Positions 37,428-57,895 are shown, numbered from the stretch's first letter. The stretch is DNA of 64,000 nucleotides from Chrysomallon squamiferum (GCA_012295275.1 CM022670.1:8866506-8930505), one strand, 5' to 3'. Numbers and translations are program-made. The notes: generated by a model from the sequence alone, not told the origin.

Positions 37428-40013
37428 ATCACATTCCGTAGTTTATGCTTTCTAATAATGTAAAATAAAAAGAAGAAGAAAAATGTTATCTTATATAAGA
37501 TTCATTGTACAGGTGTTCAGCATTGATTTTGTTTTCAAATATATAATTAATTATTTATATTCATAAACCTGATACTCAAGATGACTTATTTACAACTTAC
37601 CCAAGGCCATTCCTAGATTATATCCGAAAGCAACGGCATCGTTCTCGCCGAAACCATATGCAACGACCCCGACAGGAACTGTGCTGTCGTTGTTAATAGT
37701 TAAACTCGCAGATGTCTGCTCCAAAGTCGCTACAGCAAAATTACAAGAACTTATATTAACAGACGAGTTGCGAATTTCATTGCTCAAATTGTTGATATCA
37801 TCTCTGTGAAATAAAACAGCAACGTAAAACTTCATACTGATCTCTACGTTGAACCAATGGCTGACAAAGGTCTGGGACAAGAACTGGCCAGTGGATGGAA
37901 CAACAGTCATGAAAGGATCTCCGATTTCAGTAGTACCACCAGCACGGTTTCCTTTGGCAATCAAAAGCACTAACACAGGTCTGTCAGAGGTCAGGCATAG
38001 CTGACCTGTTAGGTATGTATCTATTTCTACAAAATCTCCTCTGCCGACAGAGTACGTCTTTCCGTCACTCGTACTGATATTCGTGTTGTTGTTACTGGCA
38101 ATGACGCGATAAAATGAGCCAGAGTCTTTTTCTGCCAAATCAAAGAGGACGAACGAATAGCCGAAATTCTCGGTCGACGGAATCATTTCCACCATCATGT
38201 CGCCGCCAAATTTATCCACGGGGACTTTGCTGCACGTGTGACTAAGAAGAACAGTGATTGGCTTGTTACTCGTTATGATGGTTCCTGTCAAATCGGCTTT
38301 GCATTTTGTGCCAACCATCTGAAAGCGGTTAAGATCGAACGACAATTCAGCACCGTCTGTCAGTTTGTCATTACCACAGGTGCCAGACTCAGACAGTTTT
38401 AACTGAAACCTCACAGTGGTTGAATCCTCTACAGCAGCAGCTGCTATCCATACATCATAGGAAGCCGGATAGGAAACGACAATATATTCAGTGGACAGAG
38501 CTTTAATCGGTATCACGTGGTAGCCGTCTGTACTTACTTGGTAGTAGTTAAGAGCAAACACATTGACAGGAGACGATGCTTGGATGTACAACGTTTTGCT
38601 CTCCACTGTCTGGTCAGTGCTGTATTTGAAGTCGTTATCAGGACCTTGCAGCTGAAGTGATGTCCCAGCCGACACAAAGTAACTGTCACTACTTCCATCC
38701 ATGTTGTTGTTAATTGTCACATTGGCGTCTGACTCTGCTGAGATGAGGATGTAGAGGTCGCTTATGCTGTAGATGTTAGGCATGAAGCTGATTAAGAACT
38801 CGGTACCCGAGTAATCTACAGAGGTTAAACCTGAAAAGACAGTATCAGTCTTTGTAAAGTGACCGTAAAAACAAATTAATTTAAAGCAATTACTAGCTTT
38901 GCATTAAAACAAAGCTGACAGTATAAAAGAAAGATATTAATGTGTAAGATCGCTAGTATTATTCCTGGGTGTTTTCTGAATAACAGTATGTCACTCGAAG
39001 AAGAATTTGAATTGTCATTATTTCTTGGTCTATAAACGACTATGTGTTTATTGTGAAATCCCCACCCCTTCTGATGCAGCTCTAAAAAGTTAGTTATGCC
39101 ACAACTTGAGAGTTCCACAAATCCTTAAACATTGCTGGTCCAAACCTTCTAAATACTCGAGGTGCTACTGCAACATATTTTGTCATAAATTATCCTGGAT
39201 CATCATCATTATAATTCTTATTCTTATTAGTAGTAGCAATTTAATAAAGAAATTTAAAAAAAAAAAAAAAGTTGAAGGGTTATATTTCAAAACAATATAT
39301 TTCAAAAAAAATATCTACTATAAATATATTATTATACTCTTCAAAAAAAAAAAAAAAAAAAAAAAATGAAAAAAAGAAGTTAATTCGTCTTGACGTTGTA
39401 AATGATCTTAGCCAATAAAACAATTCGAAAATCAATTTAAAATGCAGAATATGTGCATATTTGTGTATGTAGATGAGAATGTGTGCGTAGTTATGTGTCT
39501 GTGCAGATTCTAATGATTTTATGTAGAATAAGCAGATCCTTTTTTAAAAATACTTTAATAATAGAATAATATTTGAATATTTGAATAGCAAAGTAATGTT
39601 TATGGACAGTGCATATGTTTGATATTAACATACGCGAATTCAGCAGAAGAAACGAAATTTTTTTAACGAAGTTGCGTTTAAAGTGAAGTCAGCTTTAAAA
39701 CATTATTATATAATGAACTATGTTATTTATGTATGAATGTGTGAATGTGTTTGTTTGTTCTTTTTGTTTTTTTACATATATATTTATGTATGTGTGCGGA
39801 TTTCTCAGTTAATGACTGATCACAATTCAATGGAAAATAAAGTGGACAAAAAAAACATACAAACAAAAACAATTTTTTTTTTTTTAAATGTACAGGACTA
39901 AAAACCTACCTCCTCTCATTAATATCGCGAAAAAGAAAGGCAAAACCTGTGGAAAAAAAAAATATTCCACAAATGAATGATGATATAAGTTAATTAATCA
40001 TTATCAGCAACGA

Positions 40014-40049
<36 letters not shown>

Positions 40050-40163
40050 ACATTCACACTTATAATTATATAAAAAAAAAAAAAAATAAAAAAAAATAAA
40101 TAGAAATAGACATTTTCTCATCAAACTGAAAAATCATTAAGAAATTTTACTTAAATAATAAAA

Positions 40164-40225
<62 letters not shown>

Positions 40226-40321
40226 GGCATATCATAATCATAATCATAAGTTAATAAATAAATTTAAAAAAATCGAAATGAACGTGAGAAATAAAATTAC
40301 CTTTTGTAACTGAACCATCAT
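34451..40321 (-). CDS. IgGFc-binding-domain type I membrane protein, copy A (4 exons, 656 aa)
   Basis: Exons in order of transcription are 40301-40321, 39910-39946, 37601-38830 and 34451-35133. All introns are GT-AG, phases 0, 1, 1, giving one open frame of 656 codons plus stop. Residues 1 to about 20 form a signal peptide. Residues 21-429 match the IgGFc-binding N-terminal domain of FCGBP-like proteins. Residues 430-559 are a Ser/Thr-rich stalk. Cys560, 562 and 564 start a conserved juxtamembrane module. A transmembrane helix lies near 614-631, followed by a tail of about 25 residues. It probably sits at the cell surface with the domain outside. Related domains occur in secreted mucus proteins and in large invertebrate families with suspected immune roles; ligand unknown. 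The start is the first of two consecutive ATGs; the paralogue conserves it. Confidence 0.82.
36043..36357. repeat. Internal tandem duplication in copy A intron 3
   Basis: 36043-36190 and 36222-36357 both run from ATTCACGAAGCAT to ATTGAAACAGT, with matching blocks between (CTGTCACGACAAACAT / CTTGTCACGGCAAATAT). Copy B has one equivalent (about 50225-50370). The doubling therefore happened in block A, or one unit was lost in B. Confidence 0.7.
36787..36963. mobile_element. MITE with ~23-bp terminal inverted repeats
   Basis: Left end GGGTGCAAAAGTAGGTATAC is matched in reverse complement by GGGTGCAAAAAGTAGGTACAC at the right end (36939-36963), with an AT-rich centre and no coding capacity. The right side extends as CTCCCTGTATAC; the ends recall Tc1/mariner-type termini, with the left outer end eroded. 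It and the next ~500 bp have no counterpart in block B. Confidence 0.65.
37383..37421. repeat. (GT)n microsatellite
   Basis: Uninterrupted GT dinucleotides within copy A intron 3. Confidence 0.95.
37601..38830 (-). CDS. Copy A exon 3 (IgGFc-binding domain)
   Basis: A 1230-nt exon with acceptor TGTCTTTTCAG and donor CCTTGG|GTAAGT. It carries hallmarks of the domain: GTEFLISFMPN at the start, a YHVIPIKALSTEYIVVSYP block in the middle, KPITVLLSHTC followed by VEMIPS, GDFVEID, and GDPFMTVVPSTGQF near the end. Compared with copy B and FCGBP-type domains, the second Cys after HTC is missing (FGGD where copy B has TGCD). Several N-glycosylation sequons are present. Confidence 0.88.
39910..39946 (-). 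CDS. Copy A exon 2 (hydrophobic core of the signal peptide)
   Basis: A 37-nt micro-exon bounded by TTCCACAG acceptor and GGAG|GTAGGT donor. It encodes VLPFFFAILMRG plus one base of a Gly codon that is completed by exon 3. The copy B exon is the same length. Confidence 0.78.
40167..40226. repeat. (TAA)n microsatellite in copy A intron 1
   Basis: Pure TAA array located between exons 1 and 2 of copy A. Copy B has an independent AAT array in the equivalent intron (56747-56823). Confidence 0.95.
40301..40321 (-). CDS. Copy A exon 1 (signal-peptide start, MMVQLQK)
   Basis: Seven codons ending AAG|GTAATT. Identical at the nucleotide level to exon 1 of copy B. Too short to be seen by ORF calling. 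It was found because exon 2 needed a phase-0 upstream exon and the same ATGATG occurs in both blocks. Confidence 0.75.
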
Positions 40322-40378
40322 AAAAATATTTGGTCTTCTTGAACCAACAGGAAAACAATTCATGCAGCTACTCAAGCT

Positions 40379-40732
40379 GTGCTGGAAAATGTTGATGCTT
40401 CTTTATCTTTCGTTTTCTTTTCTGTCTTCCCTCCAAATTGTGAGAAGCACCGCAGTCGATATTCACATATACAGGACTGTACGTGTCAGTGGTGTGGACA
40501 GAACCGTTATTGTGAAAATGACGAAGGCGGATGCTTCTGCTCGGCGTTAATCAATGACAGCGATTTTGTACACAGCGATACACACGTAACTGTCAAATCA
40601 GTGAAAAGAAAACAGTTTGGCTGCTTGACAATAGATGACAACAAAAAGACAGTATATGACAACAAGAAGACAATACATGACAACGACAAAACAATACATG
40701 ACAGAAAAAAGATAATATATGACAACAGGTAG
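40379..40732 (+). other. Cys-rich conserved open frame antisense to copy A, block A version
   Basis: The well-conserved part (40440-40632) encodes a basic start (EKHRSRYS), a cysteine cluster (CTCQWCGQNRYCENDE, GGCFC), then SALINDSDFVHSD and a Lys-rich segment ending FGCLTI. After that the frame runs into the minisatellite. About 95 percent of bases match block B over this region, much more than in the flanks. The acceptor seen in B (CCCTTCAG) reads CTCCAAAT here, so this copy may no longer be spliced the same way. It begins about 120 bp upstream of exon 1 of copy A. It could also be a conserved promoter element that happens to be open. Confidence 0.4.
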
Positions 40733-41570
40733 ACAATATAAGACAATAAAAACACCTAATTTAATAACAAGAAAACAATTTATTACAGCAAAAATATATT
40801 ATTTGACAGCAAGAAGATAATATATGACATCAGAAAGACAATACATGACATTAAGAAGACAATTTGACAGCAAAAGGATGTTATATGACAACAAATAGAC
40901 ACGATATGACAGAAAGAAGACAATATATGACATCAAGATATTATATGACAGGAACAAGACAATACATGATAGCAAATAAGACATTATATGACAATTCGAA
41001 GATAATATATGAGAGCAAAACAATATAAAACAGGAAAAAGACAATATATGAGAGAAAAAAGACATTATATGACAGGAACAAGACAATATATGATAGCAAA
41101 AAGACATTATATGACCATGTGAAGATAATATATGACAGCAAGACATTATAAAACAGGAAAAAGACAATATATGAAAAGAAAAAGAATTTATATGACAGTA
41201 AGAAGAGAATATATGACAGCAAAAAAAAATTATATGCCAGGAAGAAGAATTATAAGACAACAAAAAAGCATTATATAACAGGATTAAGACAATATATGTC
41301 AGGAAAAAGACATTATATGACTATATGAATGCGATATATGATAGCAAGGTATTATATTAGGGGTAAAAGACAATATATGACAGAAAAAAGACATTATAAG
41401 ACAGGAAGAAGACAATATATGACAGTAAAAAGAAATTATTTGAGGGGAAGAAAACAATGTGTAACAGCAAGGCATTATATAACCGCAAAAAGACAATACA
41501 CGACAGAAAAAAAGAAAGAATATGAAAGCAAGAAGACAAAATGTGACGCTGTCACATTATTTGAAAAAAA
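40626..41570. repeat. Degenerate ~21-bp minisatellite, block A
   Basis: About 45 units of a sequence like gacaatatatgacagcaaaaa, with frequent substitutions and 1-5 bp length changes. Because the unit is divisible by three and lacks stops in several phases, long frames appear on both strands (for example 40799-41263 minus); these are artefacts. The same array occurs at 57410-57895 in block B. Confidence 0.9.
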
Positions 41571-42430
41571 AAAAAAATGATGTAAGAATATATTCTAAAG
41601 AATATAATACGTAACAATGGAACAGTTACTGTAATACGCATAGTACTGTAACGAAAGGACAATATATGATTAAAAGAGGAAACTATACGAAATAAAAATA
41701 TGAAATATAACATTAAATTTTTTATTTCGTAACACTACTATAACTACTTTTATTACGTCTATTACTACTAATACCACTATATATTGTTTACTACTACTAC
41801 TACTCCTATATTGGACGAAACAGAAAAAACATATTAATACAGATGCTTGTAAATGTACAAAGGTTTTGTATCAATCAGACACAGACATGAAAGCAGACAA
41901 AAACATTGTTTTGTATTGCTTTGCACCATTAAGCAACCATAGACTTTTTTTTTCTATGAAGAAAGATGATTAGAATAAAAGTGCAATTTAAAAGAACAAA
42001 GTGCTACGAAATCAGATCGATCCGAACACCAAAAAAGACAAAATAAGTTTACTTCGAAAAACAGTGACTTTATAGAATACGTCTTTTAAATAGATAATGG
42101 CAAACTGATTTTTTTCTGAATTACTATCAAACATGAACTGCCTCAGTTATACATCTATGGAAGAGACTGATTAAACAAATGGGTGCATAGCTTTGTTGGC
42201 AAATCAGTTAAGTCTCTCTGTCATAACAGGTATCATCGATTAGATGCTTCGTCCTAGCTTTAACACAAATAACGTAAATGAAAAAATACAAAAAACGTTT
42301 TGAAAACAGAAACGTCTTTTTTATTGGCAAGGTATTTAAATATACATCAATGCTATCGATTCTGGTGGCAAAATGAAAAGATTCTGCAGAAAGCAAACCT
42401 TTTCTTCCTTGTTTATATTTGCACTCGAAA

Positions 42431-43126
42431 TTCATGTTTAATAGTGTAGTTTTGATAGCAGCTGATATATCTATGTTTATTTTCATATGTTATGTCTCAA
42501 CCTCTTGTTATTTTTTCTCATACTCTTTTTATATGCATATTTTATATATATATATATATGTTTCAGTTAGTCCTTTTATTTATTTATTTATTTATGTATT
42601 TTTAATTTTTTATTATTATTGTAATTGTTGTTATTATTATTATTTGCTATAATAAAGTAAACAAAGCGAATCTAAGCAATAAAAATAACATCTAAATATA
42701 GATAGATAGAAATATAGATATATAGATATATAGATAGAGAACTACACATACACACCCCCAAAATATTCGTACTTATGCATGAACCCATGGAAAATACATA
42801 TAAACATACAACACACACTGGCACATACCGTCATGCAACACATAAAAATGGACTCCATAACATTATTAATTAATACAATAACAAAGAGGGGCTTCTATTG
42901 TTTCCTATAACTTAAAGCTTTCTGTGCCCACAGTGCTCAGAAAAATGAGTTAACAGTCAACTCACCTACAGTTAATGGCATTTTATGTTAAGTGTGTGAA
43001 GTTTGGGATAAAATCAAGAATTTCTTTTCAGATTATAAGTTTATATATATATATAATTTTATTATCTGAGGTAGAATAAAATGAGGTAGAATAATTATTA
43101 ATGATTTAATTTCGTATAAAATGATG

Positions 43127-43165
<39 letters not shown>

Positions 43166-43179
43166 GCGACACACACATA
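42431..43179. other. Spacer between block A and the Tc1-like element
   Basis: AT-rich, with short GATA and ATTT arrays and an AAT array (43126-43165) directly before the transposon. No gene. Confidence 0.5.
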
Positions 43180-44588
43180 TATACTGTCCCTAAAAAGAAA
43201 CGCAAAATGGTTGATTTCTTAGATAACTATTGTAAACTGACATATATCTATGGTATAAACTATGAATATAATGACATTTGGTGATTCAAACATATAGCTT
43301 TAGTTACAGTTGCCAAAAAGCAGGTAACACAAAATAAAGGCTATGATCGTGTTTATTAGCCAAAACGTCCCCGCATACAAACCACGTTACCAGTGCATGT
43401 GCACGTGTGGCACATGAAACTTGAATACGAGGGTTATAAAAATGCAATTTTTTCGAATACTTCGGTTCGTTATTTTTGTTCTGACCCAACATCAAACAAA
43501 TGCCATGATTGAGTGAACCGCAACGAAACAACGCCATCGGCCGTTTACAAGCTGGCGAATCCTTCTTGGCCGTAGCCCGGGTGTTCCATGTATCCCCAGG
43601 CACCATCTTGAGATTGTGGTATCAGTTCCTCCAACACCAAACCACACGTGACCGTCACAGATCAGGTAGACCATGTGTAACCACGGCAACCTCTACTGCT
43701 TCAGCAATACCAGGTCTGTGGAGAATATCGGCTGAAATAGAGCGCAATCGTTTACGCGAGGCAGGTATTCGAGCCTGTAAGAAGAATAGTTTTGACTCAA
43801 CAACATCGTCGACTACAATGTTAGTGGTGTCAAGTGCACAGAGTCTGGCCTCAGTTACGATGGAAAACTGTCTGGTTTAGTGACGAAGCTCGATTTCTGC
43901 TTCGTTGAGCTGATGGAAGATGTCGAGTTTACAGATGTCATGCTGCATGTTTTGCTGCAAACTGCATACAGGAAGCTGACAGATTTGGCGGTGTTAGTGT
44001 GATGGTGTGGGCAGCAATCTCATACACTGGTAGGACCAACCTGGTTTACATCCAAGGCAACTTACCAGCACAGAGATATCGAGATGAAATTTTGCAGCCA
44101 CATGTCACTCCAATTATGAATAATGGTAACACTGTATTCCAGGACGACAACGCAAGACCACATACAGCCAGACTCACAACAGCATACCTACACAACAATA
44201 ACATTCAGGTCCTGCCCTGGCCCTCTAAATCTCCGGACTTGAACCCTAAAGAGCATTTATGGGACAAGATAGATAGACAACTGAGACAGCAGCAACTACA
44301 GCCACAGAATCGTGCTCAGTTGGCATTATTACTACAGACAGAGTGGGCCACCATTCCACAAGGTGTAATTCGTAATGTCATTACTGCCATGGGAAGGAGA
44401 TGTCAGGCAGTTCTGGTCTCCCATGGTGGGCACACAAGGTATTAATGTTAATGTAATACCATCAGTACTAATGAATTGTGAAAGTGTGTGTAAAATGTGC
44501 ACATTCTGCTGCTTTCTGTTGATCCATTAGATAGGTATTCCCAATGTCAATAAAATCTACTTTTGCGTTTCTTTTTTGTTAGAGTATA
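43180..44588 (+). mobile_element. Tc1/mariner-family DNA transposon, decayed
   Basis: Terminal inverted repeats of about 28 bp: left TACTGTCCCTAAAAAGAAAC, right (reverse complement) TACTCTAACAAAAAAGAAAC, both continuing GCAAAA. TATA lies at both ends, consistent with TA target duplication. Length is 1.4 kb, normal for the superfamily. It sits in the spacer between the two duplicated blocks and is absent right of block B. Confidence 0.88.
43509..44445 (+). pseudogene. Tc1-like transposase (DD34E), frameshifted
   Basis: The N-terminal part has the paired-type helix-turn-helix (RNNAIGRLQAGESFLAVARV) and a GRP linker (RHRSGRP). About 20 residues expected after VTT appear deleted. A +1 frameshift occurs around 43785-43820, and an in-frame TGA lies at 43906-43908. 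The catalytic frame has WFSDEARF (first Asp), FQDDNARPHTAR (second Asp) and SPDLNPKEHLWD (Glu). Thirty-four residues separate second Asp and Glu. All three catalytic residues remain, but the frame is broken, so the copy cannot make transposase. The final frame is open from 43999 to the stop at 44445. Confidence 0.88.
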
Positions 44589-44999
44589 TATCCATACATA
44601 CATACATAGGTATATATATATACCCATACATACATGCATAAGAAAATATTATAATCGAATAGTGAATGATAAATTTAAAAAAGTAATCTATAATGAACAA
44701 CAGCAACAACATCATCAACAACAACAACAACAAAATTCCTAATTTAATAAGGACATATAACTCCGGAAAAAAAAAAAATTAAATGTAATTAATTCATCAT
44801 TTCAATTATTCTTTTTATTCTCAGTTTATAACTTTATACCCTAATAATTAATATTTAATTTGTTTTTATAATATCCTCTCTAAAACAAACACATTTAATA
44901 TCTCACGTTTTGCAAGCACAACAGAGGAAACAAAACTATACTGAGACAAATGCACGAATGAAAGAAACATGATCGTCTCGGTTTTCTGTATTCTTTTAA
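44589..44999. other. Spacer between the transposon and block B
   Basis: AT-rich with TACA and CAA short repeats. No gene. Confidence 0.5.
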
Positions 45000-45660
45000 T
45001 AATGTTTGTCCAGTTGTGTTTTATCCTTGCCGAGTTATTTCCCTTGTTACCCTTTTTTCTTTCTTTCTTCTGCGTACAAAATTATTCCATCGAGATGCAG
45101 CACGAACAGAATTCATCTGAACCCACCCGGTTTATATCTGTAAATTAGGTATGTGATAGGTGTGTGGTTTGAAAATAAGAAAACAAAATAAACTGCAAGT
45201 ACATTACTGTTACAACATTTTGATTTCACTTAAGAACGACGTGAAATTGTTTTTGACTTATTTGTGTGTAGAAGTGTTGTTGTGGTTGTTGTTGATGATG
45301 ATGTTTTATCAAATAATTCATTAGTCCCGCTTCTACCGGTGCTTCTGCTGCTGCAGCGATTACTACTACTACAGCTACTAAAATAAATGTAACTACTACA
45401 ATAATAACAACAAGAAACAAACAAACAAACCAAAAAAACAACAACAACAAAACAACATTTCGTCGCTTTCTAAAATATGACAGGTTCTATTTTTGCTTTT
45501 CACGACCAGAACACCTGCGAAATAGCGATGACGTCAACAACTGAAGAAACGTCACAGAAGCCATCTTAAGTTGCAGAAGAGTTTCGTTCGTAGAAACTGG
45601 ATTAATGGTAAGATTTTTATTTTTAATTCCATAACTACCAGTATGTCTATATGCAAACAT

Positions 45661-45774
<114 letters not shown>

Positions 45775-47724
45775 CCGTCTGTTATGGTTTTTTATCATTT
45801 CGTCTCTCTCGTTTTGCAAAAAACAATTTATTACATTATAATTATATCACGAGTGCCACAAAGTAGTGTGAAAGATATGGCTAATATGACAGTTAGATAT
45901 TTTTGTTGTAGTAGTTGTTACAGTTATTATTGTTATTCATGTTGTAACTTCCACCGATGTTGTTGTTATTATTCTTATTGTTATTAATTGTTATTAATTG
46001 TTGTTATTGACATAATTGTTATTACTATCATATTTGTTGTTGTTGTTGTTATTCTTCTTTTCTTCCTCTTCTTCTTCTTTTTATTATTATTATTATACAT
46101 GTGTATTCATGTCTGATCTAGAGTATATAGATTTCTGTTTATAGTATGTATTGTTTGCATACTTGTATGTGTATTTTTACAAAACAAAAATATTATCTGT
46201 ACAAAAATATATTTTATATATGCACAAAAATGATTTGCCAGGCATTGTTTTGTCAGTGGGAATTGATTTATGATGTTAAGACAAATAGCGAATGCAAAGT
46301 GCATGGACAGCATGAGTCTATTAACTTTAACCGTAATTAGATCGAGACTCTATTTTAATCAATATTTAAATAATAATAATAATAATATAAACAACAACAA
46401 CAATAATAATGTTAAGAAGAACAACAACATCAACATATATATATATATATATATACACGCTCGTTTATTTTCTAACTCACAGAAACACATTCTTACTTTC
46501 ATACATATATTTTTATTTTTAATAATAATAATAATAATATTAATATCAAGAAGAAGAAGAAGAAGAAGAAAAGAAGAAGTTGTAGTAGTAGTAGTAGTAG
46601 TAGTAGAAGTAATGAATAAATGAATGAAAGGAAGATGTGGTCTTGAATGAATTTTCCGTTCTGTAAAATGAACTCGTTATATCTGTTAAATTTAATAGAA
46701 AATCTCATTATAGCAATACAAAAAAAAGTGATGATGATGATGATGAAGATAATAATAATAACAATAATTAGCAAATAAAAAATAAAAACAGTAATATAAT
46801 AATAATTACAGAACTGTTGATAATGGCTAATCGAACCTTATTTATATCAGTATCGTCCTGTTTTCCTCTTCAAATCTCTAAATATTAATTAATACAAAAG
46901 TTCATATAGCGTTTTAATCATTAGGTTGTTGCCGATTTGCACACTTAATTTCATTATGTTAATTAAATAACTGTGCCTTATATATATATATATAAAGACA
47001 AAAAAAAAAAATAATAATAATTATATAATATTCAAATTTTTAAAAAGTAAATAAATAAAAGAAAAAGAAAACAAAAGCATGAATGATGAATACACTATCG
47101 TTTTCCCTGTATTTCTATTTATAATGACTTTCTGTCCTGCTCACAAAAAAAAAAAAAACAGGTCTTGGACAGAAAGCAAAACATTAATGTTCTATCTTTC
47201 ACAAGCATCTTATAACCAGATTTCTCCAAATCATCATTAGTCTAAATAGTTTGCACATTTTTTTACACCATTATTTGTCTTTGTTCACAACATTTTTTCT
47301 CTTTACGTAAGATACAGAAAAATTAGACAACTATTTCAGCTTAAAAAGGCACTTTTGAAACTTAATCATAAAAATGAGTCACATATTTCTCATATTGATG
47401 GCTCAAGTGGGTTTCATTTTTTTCAAAACGTCTTAATCTTATGAAAGTAATACACAAGAGAATATTCATTTTCGCAATATTTCGTATGTAACATCTAGCT
47501 GCAGGTAATTATACAAGCGCTGTTTATTAAGATGCGCGACTGCATTTGTTAACTGATTAAAATTACGTAAAGTTAGTGTATACGAACACGAAGGCCCTGG
47601 TCTGTCTTTTAGCTAAGTTCACTTAACCAAGCAAAGACGTTTTGCTCTGACTCAGTCTTCGGTACAACCACAACATCGTGTATATTACGTCCTGTAACAA
47701 GTTCAATATTTTTTTGTGTTGCCG

Positions 47725-47730
47725 TTTATT
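47725..47730 (-). terminator. Putative polyadenylation signal of copy B
   Basis: AATAAA on the minus strand, about 75 bp beyond the stop codon of copy B. No equivalent hexamer was found equally close behind copy A. Confidence 0.4.
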
Positions 47731-47803
47731 CTGAGAACATAAACCTCTGATTTCACCTTGTATACATTAGAGCTCAATTCTGTTTCATAGTTACTGGAGT
47801 ACA

Positions 47804-57113
<9,310 letters not shown>

Positions 57114-57169
57114 ATTTGGAGAAACAGCAAAACAATTCATTCAGATGTTCAAGAACTATTGTAAAATAG

Positions 57170-57496
57170 TTGATACTTATTTATCTTTCGTTTTTTTTTT
57201 TCCCTTCAGATCGCGAGAAGCACCGCAGTCGATATTCACCTGTGTCGAACTGTACGTGTCACTGGTGTGGACAGAACCGTTATTGTGAAAATGACGAAGG
57301 CGGATGCTTCTGCTCAGCGTTAATCAATGACAGCGATTTTGTACACAGCGATACACACATAACTGTCAAATCAGTGAAAAGAAAACAGTTTGGCTGCTTG
57401 ACAATATGTGGCGGCAAAAACGCAATATATGACAGAAAAAGACAGTATATGACAGCCAAAAAGAAACTATTTGACAGCAAAAAAGACAGTATATGA
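57170..57496 (+). other. Cys-rich conserved open frame antisense to copy B, block B version
   Basis: Preceded by a strong acceptor, TTTTTTTTTTTCCCTTCAG at 57191-57209, after which the frame reads REKHRSRYSPVSNCTCHWCG. The cluster NRYCENDEGGCFC, SALINDSDFVHSD and a Lys-rich stretch follow. It ends at TGA 57494-57496 inside the minisatellite. If an exon, it begins at 57210 with two bases completing a split codon. It lies about 100 bp upstream of copy B exon 1 on the other strand. I do not recognise the Cys pattern. A plus-strand gene nested against the IgGFc gene, or a conserved promoter, are both possible. Confidence 0.42.
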
Positions 57497-57895
57497 CAGC
57501 AAAAAGAAACTATTTGACAGCAAAAAAGACAGTATATTACAGCAAAAAGAAAATATTTCATAGTAAAATGACAATATATCAAGCAAAACGACAATATATG
57601 ACAGGAGAAAGACAATATAGAGCAGCAAAAAGAAATTATTTGATAGCAAAATGACAATATGTGACAACAAAAAGAGATTATATGACAACAAAATGACAAT
57701 ATGTGACAGCAAAACGACAATATATGACAGGAGAAAGACAATATAGAGCAGCAAAAAGAAATTATTTGATAGCAGAATGACAATATGTGACAACAAAAAG
57801 AGATTATATGACAACAAAACGACAATATGTGACAGCAAAAAGACAATATATGGCAGCAAAAAAGAAATTATATGACAGTAAAAAGACAATTTACG
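57410..57895. repeat. Degenerate ~21-bp minisatellite, block B
   Basis: Units of the type gacaatatatgacagcaaaaa. A higher-order duplication of about 120 bp is visible inside it (57590-57700 and 57710-57820). Long frames on the minus strand (57280-57846, 57467-57889) are repeat artefacts. Confidence 0.9.

Larger units (their letters stand above)
31745..42430. repeat. Tandem segmental duplication, block A
   Basis: Colinear with block B (about 45000-59045). Matching anchors by eye, A then B: 31755-31960/45010-45150; 32085-32180/45545-45640; 33870-34050/46808-46960; 34451-35133/47804-48801; 35600-35950/49280-49640; 36043-36190/50225-50370; 37601-38830/51115-52344; 39910-39946/56535-56571; 40301-40321/57093-57113; 40440-40632/57218-57410; 41985-42415/58450-59040. 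Order and orientation are the same throughout. Introns and spacers differ through transposon, minisatellite and microsatellite changes. Confidence 0.85.

Noticed and set aside
40362-40550. Signal-peptide-like plus-strand frame MQLLKLCWKMLMLLYLSFSF...
   Set aside because: Hydrophobicity comes from a pyrimidine-rich splice-acceptor-like tract, it overlaps the Cys-rich frame in another phase, and it is not preserved in block B.
40799-41263. 154-codon minus-strand frame (and 57280-57846, 188 codons; 57467-57889, 140 codons)
   Set aside because: They are translations of the ~21-bp minisatellite in a phase without stops; parallel frames exist in other phases and strands.
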